The position numbers and the translations under genes were made by a program. A DNA stretch of 64,000 nt from Collybiopsis luxurians FD-317 M1 (taxonomy: Eukaryota; Basidiomycota; Agaricomycetes; Agaricales; Omphalotaceae), in the NCBI GenBank assembly GCA_000827265.1, contig KN834775.1, positions 18,547 through 82,546 on the forward strand, given 5' to 3'. This document shows positions 36,680 through 54,910 of the stretch, piece after piece. The notes under the pieces are model-generated. The model made no database searches and had not been told where the DNA came from. It saw only the letters and a list, made by a program, of their open reading frames with translations. Each line of letters opens with the position of its first letter. The first letter of the stretch is position 1.

Positions 36680-37121
36680 AATGAAGGAACAGGAAAGAAA
36701 GGCTTTGCCCGCAGTGATGACATCATTTTATTTATTTTGCTGTTTATTGCTCCTCCTCTGTCAGTGTCCGATCCACTGTCAACTGAGGAGCTTTCCAGCT
36801 GCTGTGGGGTGGCCCAAGAGAAAAAAGACCTTCCGGTTAACTTGACGCCGAGAGCGAGCGGCCTTTCTCAATCACCGACGACGATCCTTCAAGTCATCTC
36901 AGACCAGACACCAACCGACCAGCAAAGTATTAGGTCAGGGTCATTCCCAACCTATCCTAATTTTACGTGTAATAGATACCGGCAATGTCTTCTAGTTTGC
37001 CTTCTAGCCTCAGCCTTCGCCCCATGGTCATCGGAACGCTAGAATTAGTTCACTTGGCTAGGAAGTAGCCGACTCTATGTGCAACATTCTTTATACGTAT
37101 GTTCTAATTTTTTCACCGACC
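36680..37121. other. Intergenic: MscS promoter and ABC transporter 3' flank
   Basis: 442 bp between the start of the MscS gene and the stop of the ABC transporter gene, both on the minus strand. No feature beyond pyrimidine-rich tracts. Confidence 0.5.
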
Positions 37122-43055
<5,934 letters not shown>

Positions 43056-43107
43056 GGCGGTTCAGAGTGAAATACCGCTCTAATCGGTTCAATTATTTAT
43101 TATTTTA

Positions 43108-43829
43108 CTAATCATCTAACGGCGGCAATTTATCTCCATCTACTCTTTCTCCAACTGCAACTTTTTTAAAAAGCTGATAAGCCCGTTCCAAATCATCATT
43201 CACAATCACCAAGTCATGAACTCCGGCCTCCTTTGCATACTCAATCTCTTTCAAAGCAGTCGCCAACCTTTTCTGAACAGACGTCTCAGTTTCTGTACCG
43301 CGTCCCTGTAATCTTTCCCGAAGAGCAGACAGACTTGGCGGTGAAATGAAGCAGTAGATCGCATTCAGTTTCGTTCCCTTGATTTGACGTACACCCTAAA
43401 AGCAATATTAGTATTTACACAGAGAACCATAGTAGTACTTGCCTGTGCCTCTATATCTAGAATACATCGTTGTCCTCTTTCTTGCACCTGCTTCACCGTC
43501 TCAAAACTGGTCCCATAGAAATTTCCCGAAAATTCAGCCGTCTCGATAAACGCCCCATCTTTTACCAGCTGCAAAAACGTTTCACGGGCAACAAAGTGGT
43601 ACTGTTTCCCATCTTCCTCTCCTGGTCTAGGTGCCCTGGTCGTGTCTATGCTTGGAAAGAATCGATAATCTAAAAAAAGATAACTTTTTTTTTTTTTGTA
43701 CATACGGGACACACTGAATCCAAACTTGTCAGGAAATTCGCTAAATAAACGCTGCAACAAGGTACTCTTCCCAACACCAGAAGGACCGGATAACACCAGT
43801 GGACGAAGGAAATCGGGAAGGGGAGACAT
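43108..43829 (-). CDS. GUK1: Guanylate kinase
   Basis: Three exons: 43829-43706, 43645-43443 and 43395-43108 (204 aa, standard size). The P-loop is [11 protein letters not shown]. Then [10 protein letters not shown] (GMP-binding Ser/Arg region), [22 protein letters not shown] and the lid ([17 protein letters not shown]), ending DLVIVNDD. It phosphorylates GMP/dGMP to the diphosphate in the cytosol, an essential step of guanine nucleotide supply. The second intron needs a GC donor (CAG|GCAAGT) to join DIEAQ to [10 protein letters not shown]; no GT alternative keeps the frame. Exon 1 is followed by a T/A-rich intron with a run of As. It is divergent from the kinase gene with 166 bp between starts and is closely followed by the ABC transporter. 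Confidence 0.95.
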
Positions 43830-43995
43830 GACTGGATAAAGGAAACAGGTTAAGTAGCTTAGTCAGCCAATAACTTTTTGACATTTACCCACTACTTTCC
43901 AACCCTATCCCCCATTCATCCACGCCGCCAGTGTCGGCCTCGAGCTGCAGTTCTGGCCAACTTGCTCTGTTCAACGTCTATCTGATCTTCTACTC

Positions 43996-45844
<1,849 letters not shown>

Positions 45845-46950
45845 CATGAATAGTAGTGAGTTTCTATTTTTAGCAACTTCCGTCCATTTCGCTAACTCTA
45901 TCTCACCTCTCAGCTATCTCTGCACGATTATGACCTTTTTGTTTTTGTTTTCCATATTTTTTTTTTGCTCGCCCTTCCAGGTCTCTTGGTTGATGAGTAT
46001 AATGCGCGGTTTTAATTTCCCGCACGGGTTTTATTTTTTTCTCTTGGGCGCATTTACCTCTATCTGCATTTCATCTGTTCATACTTTTTTTCTGTGCATA
46101 TATACATGCTTCATCGTTTATCGCTGTTCTTATATGTTGAATTTGTTGCGTCGAACCAACCCTTGCGCTTCCTCCTTCCCTTCCAGATTCTGGATTCCAG
46201 CCCATCGTTTCCTTTCATATTACAGCAGCCGTTGCATTCCCTTTTTATTCCTCTCCACTCCTCCTCCTCATACCCTAAGCTCTATTTGGGCTCGCCACTC
46301 CCTCGGTCGACCCACTTGCACATCCCTCCCCTTCCTTGCAAACTCTATCGTTCGGCTTGTTTCATTACCTGGGTACTTAGCTCTAATTTCGTAGTAATGT
46401 GTTTTTAACGCTCTGCTTATACTTTTGTAGCTCAGGGTATCCTTTGGACAAGTTCCTTGAGTGTATGCCACGGCATAATTTTTATTTACGGGGGATTGTC
46501 TGCTTTTTCGAAAGGCCAATATAGCGTCTCGCAAATTTCCGTCCCTTATCGAACATGCCAATAGTTTGAACAAGGCTATTTTTATCGCCGTCACTGGCCA
46601 GTGTCAGATCTGCTGTGGTTAATGTCCATCCAATGTCCATCTGACCCGCAAAAAATGATCCTGATACGTCGCTGTCTGCTCGTTATTGTGCCTTATATAT
46701 GTCCTCAATCCCAATCAACATGCTCCCACCAGAACATTGCGTGGATCTCGACTAGTGACCTATCTCAGGCCCTCCATTCCTTATCGATGAATGATTGATG
46801 TGGATGAGGTGCTGTTGCTCTATGTAGAACCGTTTGAATGGCGCATCCAATCATCAGTCAAGCCGGTACGATATTGGTTATGTGGCGCCTCTCATCACGA
46901 TCATCAGCTAGTACCCGAAGCCATGTAAGTGCAAATAGAAGTTGAGTGTG
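45845..46950. other. Pyrimidine-rich 3' flank, no gene recognised
   Basis: Downstream of the kinase stop. It is strongly T/C-rich on the + strand from 45,880 to 46,330, probably 3' UTR and spacer. A 182-codon open frame (45846-46394) is hydrophobic only because of the T-richness. Confidence 0.45.
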
Positions 46951-47719
46951 CTGCGTTTAGAACGGTTCAACTTCTATTTATTTTCTTGAACAAGTTCCTT
47001 CAAAGACCGACCAGGCTACTACTTTCTTCTGGTGGGATGGCCAAATCAGATCTTTCCTTCACTTGACTGTCAGCATCAGCAATGGGAACTGTCATTTGCT
47101 GTACACCTGTGGTAGTGGCGTTCATAGCTGAGGCCGTATCAGTTGATATAGAAGCCCAACTAGCATCGAAGACAGTCCACAGGATATTAATGCGTTCAAT
47201 CCCATCGCTGTTTCTTTCCGTCTGCTCCGGAAGAAGGCGAGTTTATACCGTCAATTCATATCGATGTAAACTAGGTGTGCAATACATTTTTTTAAAAATT
47301 TCATTTTGAGCATGCAACAGGCCCAACTGATACTTTCATTTTATTATTGGTTGTAGTATTACGGGGTGTATACGATCATCGATGAACAATGCTGGTCATT
47401 TACACTCCAGAGTTCAAATACTTCACCAGGTATTAATTACACTGCAAGACGAAGTACGTGGTGTTGTTAAATGAGTATGCTCACTGTGAAATGACTGACC
47501 TTTAGATCGAATGCATGCGGGTCACGTTGTATCATTGCTATGGAACGGCAATTTGACCGCGATCGTGGCGAAGGCGATGAGTACACATATACTGGATTGG
47601 ACTCAACAAACCTTATCGAGCCGCAGCGGTAAGAAATCTTTCGCTTTAAATTTAGCTGTTTTCTTTTCACAGTTTAGAAAGATTCCATCCGATGTCCGTG
47701 CAACCATTTGGTGTACGTC
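46951..47719 (+). pseudogene. Broken tandem copy of the 5' part of the DUF6533-like gene
   Basis: This copy and the sequence from 47,720 begin with the shared CTGCGTTTAGAACG and stay alignable: TTTCCTTCACTTGACT / TTTCCTTCATTTGACT, TCCGGAAGAAGGCGAGTTT / TCCGGAAGAAAGCCAGTTT, ACACTGCAAGACGA / ACACTGCAAGATGA, and TTAAATGAGTATGCT / TCAAATGAGTATGCT. The start ATG of the intact copy is CCG here and the TATA box is not kept. Homology ends near exon 4 of the intact gene, so only promoter plus about four exons were duplicated or kept. It is a decayed partial tandem duplicate. Confidence 0.7.
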
Positions 47720-47921
47720 CTGCGTTTAGAACGCTACTTTTTCGCGTGCAGCTGTTCACGAAGGAACTTCCATCATGAACTGAAAAACGGCTAGCAGCTT
47801 AGTCTGTTGTAGAAAGGCTCAGTCGGATCTTTCCTTCATTTGACTATCCGAGATGGAGCTATCTTTTGCTGTATACCGTAGTTACGAACGCTCAAACTTG
47901 TATCGAAGACCGTCACCAGGG

Positions 47922-47928
47922 TATAAAA
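47922..47928 (+). promoter_or_regulatory. TATA box of the DUF6533-like gene
   Basis: TATAAAA in GGGTATAAAAGG, 45 bp upstream of the ATG at 47973. The position suits a fungal core promoter with a short leader. Confidence 0.7.
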
Positions 47929-47972
47929 GGTCCGTTCTGCATTCCATTGCTGTTCACTCTTATAACGTTGAA

Positions 47973-49548
47973 ATGTCTTCTCCGGAAGAAAGCCAGTTTC
48001 TCAAGCTTTACATTGGTAATTTGATACCGCTGTATGTGTGCTGTAGGTTGCTTCAAGTTTCATTTCAAGCTTGCAAAGCACCGACGAACGCTCTTCATTA
48101 GTGGTTGCGTTTACGTGGGGTCTTCATGATTACTGTGAGCAATGCGCCAGTGGCCATTTCCACTCCATCGGAATCCAGCCACCTCACTTTCATTGCTTGC
48201 AGTTGTGACACTGCAAGATGAGGTACGTAGTTTTGTCAAATGAGTATGCTTGTAATGAAAGGGCCGGCCTTTAGATTAAATACATCTGGGTCAGTAGCCT
48301 AATAATGTAACGCCCATTGATATTGAAACCATTTCGTCCAGCCGCAAAAATTCAATTTCCCTAAATTCATGTTCTTCTGGGTTCGTACCAAGAAATACTG
48401 TAGAATTGCCGCCGTGACGAAGGCACCTGTTCTGTTGGCAGATCCGATATTACACTCTGATTCTTTTGCTGTTCGACGTGATTCAGATCCACGTCTTCAC
48501 CATACCTGGAGTCACTTCAGACCGTGTGTGCGTACTGTGTAGGGTGTTGGAGGGTCACTTACCAAACGTAATCAATTTATGACAGTTGCGTGGCTATGGA
48601 TTCTGTCATTCGAGTAGTAGGAGCACTAAGCCTCTGGTCCGTCGAAATCATTATGCAACTGCGCGTCTATGCATTGTACAAGTGCTCCAGGAGGGCAAGT
48701 TTACTGTTCGCATACTCATCCTCTCATGTTCTAAGTGCTATACCACATCAGGTCGCCATGTTCAACTTTATACTATTCCTGGGTTCCATTGCAGGTTTCT
48801 TATGGGTCCTAATACACAACGCACAACGAAGGCAGGCTGTTATCGCCGATGCTATTCGCCTTCCGCTGCCGGGTTGTCCCACTATCCATACGGGCATAGA
48901 ATGGGCGCAATGGGTTCCCGGTAAGTACTGGCCGATCTTGCGGTACCGATGCAGGTTGAACCACTTTGTAGCAACCGCATATGAAGGAATTCTGTTTGGC
49001 TTTGCCCTGTACAAGACTGCCAGCACAACTACAGCGATGTTGAGAAGAGGCGATCAGCCATCACTGTATTCATTAGTCTTGCGGGATAACTTGCTCTATT
49101 TCTTTGGGTCAGTTGGTCAGATTAAACTTGTGTGAGATGATAGGTCGTTTACTTCCTTGATAGCGTCGCCTGCCTTCTGGTTTTTAATAACTTGATGGTC
49201 GTGGTGAGTAGCTCCAATGCTGGCTAAAAATCGACGCAGATACATACTCAAACGAATCAGGGATTGACCCACATACCATGGTTCAGTTACGGGTGAGCAA
49301 CCAGCTAGTGTTTCTTGCAGATGGTAAGACTTATGGTCTCTTTCGATGCTCGCAGGCCGTTTCACGCAGCAGTTGGCATCCTCACCACACGTATGTTGAT
49401 TAACATCCGGAAGGCGTCCAGTCGGGATGTAGTCGTTAGTTCTGAACCTTCCGGATACAGCGCGGGGCGCAACAATAGAGACAGTCTCGACGGCTTTCGC
49501 ATGGCTGCACCCCTCGAAAAGTCAGCCTCTTCCCTCGGGGAGCCGTAG
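47973..49548 (+). CDS. Basidiomycete seven-transmembrane protein, DUF6533-like
   Basis: Twelve exons: 47973-48031, 48079-48134, 48203-48222, 48275-48289, 48342-48380, 48442-48536, 48586-48694, 48752-48920, 48972-49107, 49164-49203, 49240-49292 and 49356-49548 (327 aa). All phases agree. The N-terminal DUF6533-type block is present: SSLVVAFTWGLHDYFVTLQD, then EIKYIWPQKFNFPKFMFFWI. Helices follow (RYYTLILLLFDVIQIHVF, VGALSLWSVEIIMQLRVYAL, FILFLGSIAGFLWVL, ATAYEGILFGFALYKTA, NLLYFFGVACLLVFNNLMVV). The motif PWFSYGPFHAAVGILTTRMLINIRKA and a polar tail end the protein. The family is abundant in agaricomycetes and of unknown function. The 57 nt at 48695-48751 begin GCAAGT and end CAG without a stop; I treat them as a GC-AG intron because the family joins YALYxxSRR directly to VAxFN. 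A damaged copy lies upstream. Confidence 0.85.
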
Positions 49549-49739
49549 CAATCCAGTCTGTTTATGTATTATCATTCAATTCAGTATTTACGACATCCTG
49601 AGACCTCATGTGTGCAATGCAAGAGACTCACTGAGAGGAGGCGGTTGATTACCAAAAGATTTCCTGCATAGTGTTTGACGAAAGAATTCTACAATCTTTG
49701 ATTGAATGACGCAAAAATATCATTTTAACAGCATGTAAA

Positions 49740-49818
49740 GGTCCAACCAGGACTCGAACCTGGGTCATGGGAATGTTCCTATCAGAATCCCATGTGATAA
49801 CCTCTACACTATTGGACC
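49740..49818 (-). tRNA. tRNA-Gln (anticodon CTG) with a very short intron
   Basis: Acceptor stem GGTCCAA/TTGGACC pairs perfectly. The D-arm TAGTGTAGAGGTTATCAC is typical of tRNA-Gln, and the T-arm CCAGG-TTCGAGT-CCTGG is intact. The anticodon stem TGGGA/TCCCA encloses 15 nt (TTCTGATAGGAACAT), which is a 7-nt loop with CTG plus about 8 nt placed after position 37, where tRNA introns sit. Without the intron the length is about 71 nt before CCA addition. A TTTTT run follows about 20 bp downstream on the minus strand. Confidence 0.85.
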
Positions 49819-49941
49819 ACAGTTACACTACCCATTAGTTCCATTAAGTCAATATTTTGCTGGACATTACATAACATCCCCAGTAAATGACAGCCCGTTT
49901 ATGCATGTATACTTCTATACATCGTCATAATACAAACAACT

Positions 49942-51254
49942 TTAATCTTCGTACCCCCTTGGGTTCGTCTTTTGCCAGTTCCACAAATCCTGGCACATTA
50001 TCTCCAAGTCATGCAGGGCCGCAAACCCGAGGTCTTTAGAAGCGAGTGCAGGATCAGCGACTAGAGCAGGGACGTCACCGCGACTGAAGCGAGAAACGTT
50101 GAATTGAGAAAAATAAGCGAGGAGGCAAAAAAGTCTTACCGTCTACCGACAACTTGAGTCTGATACTGGAACCCAGTTGCCTTTTTCATCGCTTCCACAA
50201 TCTGCAGTACACTCATTCCTTGCCCTTTACCCAGATTATATGCCTTGAATCTGCCATCCGTCAAGTTCCCCAAGACTCTCTGGTTCACCTCTGTACCCTC
50301 CTCTAACGCCTCAAGCGCAAGTACGTGTCCTCCGGCCAGATCGAGTACATGTAGGTAATCCCGCACACAAGTGCCATCTACCGTCGGATAATCATTTCCG
50401 AATACTTTAAGCAGAGGGTCTGGGATCCTGCCAACAGCCATATGAGCCAGTAGCGGAAGCAAGTTTCCTGGTCTGCCTCGAGGATCTTCACCGATGCGCC
50501 CAGAAGGATGGGCACCAGCAGGGTTGAAATACCTCAAGGAGATGGCCTGCCATCTGTTGGGCTCACTGCTACATAGATCCTGGATAATGGTCTCGCACAT
50601 GACTTTAGTTCTTCCATACGGGGAATCGGCTTGTAGTCTAGTTGTTTCTGGAATGGGAACCTTTGGTGGAGTCCCGTACACCGTTGCAGAGGAACTGTAG
50701 ACTAGACGGGTACAGTCGAATTCGGACATAATTTGGAGGAGAGAGACGGTGGCAGAGACGTTATTAGCGTAATAAGTTAGTGGAATTTCAGTTGATTCGC
50801 CGACTGCTTTGTAGGCAGCGATGTGAACAACGCCCCAGATGCCACCTTTTCCGTATTTGGCAAAGACTGACCTAACCGATTCAGCGTCGGTAAGGTCACA
50901 GGAATGAGCATCGATGACTGTAGAATCAACATCTCTAGGGCTTGGGTCAGCGCCATGTATATTCTGGAGAAGCTCAGCGTAAGCGAGCTCGGAGACCCGT
51001 TTAAGAGATGCTGGGAGAGAATTATGGTGATTATCGATAGAAATAACTTTGTATCTTCGAGTCTTCTGGAGAGTGTAGACGACATGTGAGCCTAGAAATT
51101 TATTAGGATTTAAAAGGAGGATGGTTGCCTCGACGTACCGATATAGCCAGCACCTCCAGTGACTAGGACTTTCTGGTGAATCTTGAGATTTCGAAGTTGG
51201 AAAATAGGGTTGAAAGATACAGACCTTGAGAGGTTCTTGTGTGAGAGAGGACAT
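49942..51254 (-). CDS. GAL10: UDP-glucose 4-epimerase (epimerase domain only)
   Basis: Four exons: 51254-51225, 51181-51139, 51091-50140 and 50083-49942 (388 aa). NAD-binding motif KVLVTGGAGYIGSHV is assembled across two introns. Then come DNHHNS, HIAAYKAVGES, LVYSSSATVYG, the catalytic Tyr-Lys pair as SPYGRTK (YxxxK), LRYFNPAGAH, GTCVRDYLHVLDLA and a complete C-terminus (PRGYED). It interconverts UDP-glucose and UDP-galactose in the Leloir pathway. There is no aldose 1-epimerase (mutarotase) domain, unlike S. cerevisiae Gal10 but like many filamentous fungi and animals. The unspliced frame is open into the 5' flank, which would mislead simple ORF calls. The start at 51254 gives the standard short N-terminus. 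Confidence 0.95.
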
Positions 51255-51698
51255 GAGGGTAGGGAGTAGGATGATGGGGCAGGATAAGGAGCGAAAAAAA
51301 TAAGCGAGGACATATGTACGTCCATGTGAAAGTGATCGATCAATTACCTTTATTTCCAAAATTGGATGATCGATATCGCTTATGTAAATATTTCGTTTCT
51401 CTGCACTAAGTCCCCAACTTTTCAGCCATTCCGATTCCGTCGTCTTCCCCAAATTCAAGCAGTCAACACTCATTAATCTGGGGTACCTTGACGGTTAGCT
51501 AGTTGGATTGATGCTTTTCTGCATTCAACTCTCCTGCCAAGCTACCGAGTCAACTTCGGAATTTCTCAGACTCGGTAGCCCTCTGTCTACCTTTGAACAG
51601 AAAAGGCGGTCCCGCTGGAAGCGGCCCAATGTGCTATGAACGCGCCACAATTGTCTTGGTCTCTCTGAATATCTGTGTCAAGTAACTCCTGGCTCTTG
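51255..51698. other. Divergent promoter region of epimerase and nitroreductase
   Basis: 444 bp between two divergent genes. It contains a pair of related ACTCGGTAGC / ACCGAGTC sequences near 51545-51580, forming an imperfect inverted repeat (GCTACCGAGTC ... GACTCGGTAGC), exact over 11 bp. No gene. Confidence 0.6.
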
Positions 51699-51706
51699 TA
51701 TATAAG
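51699..51706 (+). promoter_or_regulatory. TATA box of the nitroreductase gene
   Basis: TATATAAG, 44 bp upstream of the ATG at 51743. A strong TATA so close to the start suggests an inducible promoter, as is common for detoxification genes. Confidence 0.65.
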
Positions 51707-51742
51707 CAGGAGTTTTTAAAGCTCATCTGTTATCCCCAGAAT

Positions 51743-52441
51743 ATGACGGCCAGCCTCGCACACAAAGCTCATAAAATGAGTATCGACGAAGTTATTGTAG
51801 CTCGTCACTCCACTAGACGATTCCTTTCCGACAAACCTGTCCCCAAGGACGTAATCCAGCGCGCTCTCCAACTCGCGACTCATGCTCCATCCAACTCTAA
51901 TATTCAGCCTTGGCGACTCTACCTCCTCTCTGGTGCAGCCGCTGACCGTCTGAAAAGGGCGTTGGTCGCAGAAGTCAACTCAGGAGCGATATCCCAAGTC
52001 CCTCCTTTACCCGAGGCATTCAAACATTTTAACTCTGAGGTTGGGAAACAGCTATACGGCGCAGATGGCTTGAACATCCCGCGGGATGACGTTCAAGGTC
52101 ATCAAGCGGCCGTCTTGCGTAACTACGAGTTTTACGGCGCACCCACTACGGCAATCGTGTGCATAGACAATGCTCTCACAAAGGCTGATGCCTTGTCGGT
52201 TGGAATGTATCTACAAACATTCCTTCTCGCGTTGACCGAGGCTGGGTTGGGTTCATGCGTCGAGATTTCAGTGTCTGGATATCCGGAAATCATCAGGAAG
52301 ACGGTAGGCATTCCTGCGGAGCTGGATATCATTTGTGGTGTTGCTATTGGATATGAGGACGAGACGATGAAGGTGAACAAGCTTCGCATGGAGAGGGTCG
52401 CGGTGGAAGAGACTACCGTTATTCTTGAGGATAATGTATAG
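51743..52441 (+). CDS. Nitroreductase-family FMN oxidoreductase, intronless
   Basis: A single exon of 232 aa. FMN-binding RHSTRRFLSDKPVP near the N-terminus is followed by ATHAPSNSNIQPWRLYLL, the classic nitroreductase APSxxNxQPW block. The C-terminal GLGSCVEISVSGYPEIIRK and ICGVAIGYED complete the fold. The family uses NAD(P)H to reduce nitro groups, quinones or similar electron acceptors, usually as a homodimer in the cytosol. There are two possible starts, Met1 and Met12 (MSIDEVIVARHS); the second is closer to the bacterial length. It is the only long intronless gene in a window where every other sizeable protein gene has introns, and it reads like bacterial NfsB-type enzymes, so an old horizontal origin is possible but not shown. 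Confidence 0.92.
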   Translation: MTASLAHKAHKMSIDEVIVARHSTRRFLSDKPVPKDVIQRALQLATHAPSNSNIQPWRLYLLSGAAADRLKRALVAEVNSGAISQVPPLPEAFKHFNSEVGKQLYGADGLNIPRDDVQGHQAAVLRNYEFYGAPTTAIVCIDNALTKADALSVGMYLQTFLLALTEAGLGSCVEISVSGYPEIIRKTVGIPAELDIICGVAIGYEDETMKVNKLRMERVAVEETTVILEDNV

Positions 52442-53154
52442 AAGTCGTATTGCTCAAATAGGTAGCATGTTCATAGATCACGGTTATCAAAGCACTTCCT
52501 CCGTGTATAATTATACAGTAGTCAAAGGGATCAAGGTAATCGTTTTCGGTAGTGCGGCTATACAAGCATAAGAAATTCTCTGATACTCGTTTAATTCCGG
52601 ATTCTTCCATACTTAAGCCTCTATGCGGGTTCGGCCACAGCATTCGGAAATACGGCTTTACGAACAGGGGGAATAATTTGGCAACATACTCCTAGTACTT
52701 CCATTGGGGATGGGCGAGCGTTGATTTCCCAAATGAAGATTGAAGACACATGTGAATTTACAGGGCGCATCAATTGCAAGGTTTTGGAAGACTGAGCCGC
52801 GAGCAGTATGTGCCCTTAGAATTCTCCATCCAGAACCCCTCGAATACTCGGTACAGTCCAGGGATTTCGCCTTACTGGTCTCATCGTTGCGCTGTTCAAA
52901 CCACCGCCGGCGGCGTACACTTCTCCAATCTGTCTCAACTGGAGGTAGCCGCGATAGCACATTCTGACTATATTCCGTTGGTGCTACAAAGGCAAAAATC
53001 ATAGTTGGCAAAAAAAAAAAGAGTAAGGAAAAGAACATACATATTGAGTGGCGTGTCAATAGAGTATACCCTCAATTTCAGCTTACGCAATAGTAACATA
53101 CGTCCTGCCACGACTCTCGTCGCCGTAAGCGGAGGGTGTCCGCTCGTCTTTTCA
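52442..53154. other. Intergenic, no gene recognised
   Basis: 713 bp between nitroreductase and AIF-like genes, both on the + strand. It holds terminator and promoter. A frame continuous with the AIF-like gene begins at 53005, but the FAD-motif spacing favours the start at 53155. Confidence 0.5.
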
Positions 53155-54493
53155 ATGTCTACAAAGAAAACCCAGATTGTCATTGTTGGCGGGGGCGCAG
53201 CCGGCGTCGTCGTCGCTCGATCTCTGTCCAAAACCATCGATCCCAAGACGCACGACCTCATCCTGATCAACAAGCTTCCTTACCGTATAATTCTCCCTGG
53301 TACTCTGCGTATGCTTGTTTCCGACGATGGCAAGCTAGAGGACCGCATTCTCGTTCCATACGACAAAGTATTCATCAACAGCAATGGTACTTTCATAGAG
53401 GCTTCCGTTACCCAAGTCAAACCAGGGGAAAAATCTGGGAGTGTGACCCTCAACGATGGACGCATTGTCAACTACGACGTCCTAGTTTTGGCTACCGGTT
53501 CGAAGTGGGATGGACTGACATCGTTTCCTGACGACCCTAAAGGCGTGAATGCTCATATCTCGGCTTGGAGGTCAGAAATTGCTAAGGCCAAAGACATTCT
53601 ACTGGTTGGTGGAGGATCTGTGGGTATTGGTGGGATACTTTTGCTTTTTGACGAGTAGGTGCTTCTTTCTGACATTTTTATCCCTAGAGCTTGCTGGAGA
53701 AATCAAAGATATCTGGCCTGTAAGAAGTGCCATCATCATAGTTCATTCGTTCCAATCATTTACTTGGCCTGCAGGATAAATCAATTACGATCATAAATCG
53801 CGGCGAGCTTCTTCTCAATAGCACGTATAAAGCCAAACTACGTGTCGGTCTTCAACGACAGCTTGAAGACCGTGGCGTTAAAGTGATTCTCAACGACTAC
53901 ATCGAAAATCTTCCTTCGGAGAACTCTGGTGAAATATCCACTGCCAACGGTCTCTCCCTTTCACCTGATCTTATAGTAAGAATGCGTTTGGTTTATATCC
54001 TGTTTGCCCTCGTTTATAACTATCTATGTAGATTCCAACATGGGGTAATAAGCCAAATACTGCTTACCTCCCGCCCGATTTCCTCTCGACGGCCGGAACG
54101 GTCAAGGTTCTTCCTACTCTCCAGTTACCCTCCCATTCAAACATATTTGCGGTGGGAGACTTGATCGAGTGGGATGAACAAAAGACTTCTGCAAAAGCCC
54201 AGTTGGGACACGCTCCTGTCGTTTCAAGAAATATTGAGCTCTTCCTCAAAGGAAGCGATCTCTCAAAGGTAGGGAAAAAGTACACAGGAAGTCTCGAGAT
54301 GATCTTGGTTACGAACGGAAGAGTAGGTTTTTGTATTCTTTCTTTCATTTCTTCTGGTTAAACCTGCGCGCAGAAATCAGGTATGGGTTGGATGGGAGCC
54401 ATGGGCGGTGTAAATTTTGGACCATTCTTAACATCGCTTATTAAATCAAAGGACCTTTTGATAAACCTGGGACGAAGTGCCTCAGGAAACTAA
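53155..54493 (+). CDS. AIF/AMID (AIFM2/FSP1-like) FAD-dependent oxidoreductase
   Basis: Five exons: 53155-53629, 53688-53719, 53775-53975, 54032-54322 and 54374-54493 (372 aa, typical for AMID). The first dinucleotide motif, IVIVGGGAAGVVVARSL, is at the N-terminus. LVLATGSKW follows, then the second Rossmann motif ILLVGGGSVGIELAGEI, assembled across the first intron. IFAVGDLIEW is the FAD ribityl-binding GD motif. The C-terminus (MGWMGAMGGVNFGPFLTSLI) is hydrophobic. Animal AIFM2/FSP1 reduces ubiquinone with NAD(P)H at membranes and protects lipids; fungal members may do similar quinone or NADH oxidation. No mitochondrial presequence is obvious. It is one of three adjacent flavoenzyme genes. 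Confidence 0.92.
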
Positions 54494-54910
54494 TTGGATA
54501 CCTTTGGCTGTGGTTTGCATTTCCTAGGATTATATAGTAATTATAAATATTTATGCTCTGCAGGAATTGCGCTGAAGAGGAAATGTCTTATGCAAGCTCA
54601 GCTCTTCGAATAGAAGAGAAAAGGAGATTGAATCAAGAAGGTACATCTTACTATATCATGGTATCATCAGTGATGCATACAGGAATGTGTTGACGTCCAG
54701 AGGTAAGCGTGTTATAACGTGCTGTGTGACTTTCAACACGTCCCTATGCAGCCTTAGGAAGCCTTAGTTGAAATGATTCATAGAACTGCTTTTTATCGAC
54801 AACTCACAAGTATGAAGTAGCAACAAAACACCCAAATGTTTGCTCAAGGCCATTTTTTCTGTGCATCAGACATCTATTCTTTCCATCAGTGTATCATCTC
54901 AAGGGCACAC
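54494..54910. other. Convergent intergenic region
   Basis: 417 bp between the stops of the AIF-like (+) and GMC (-) genes. No gene or repeat was seen. Confidence 0.5.

Noticed and set aside
45846..46394. 182-codon open frame after the kinase gene, hydrophobic throughout
   Set aside because: It results from T/C-rich 3' flank. There is no domain, the codon use is extreme, and an unrelated frame overlaps on the other strand.
51255..51473. Extension of the epimerase to an upstream start giving 445 residues
   Set aside because: It reads through the first two introns and loses the NAD-binding GGAGYIGSH motif; the spliced model restores it.
53005..53154. Upstream in-frame start of the AIF-like gene
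   Set aside because: It adds about 50 residues without targeting features; the start at 53155 puts the FAD motif at the usual position.
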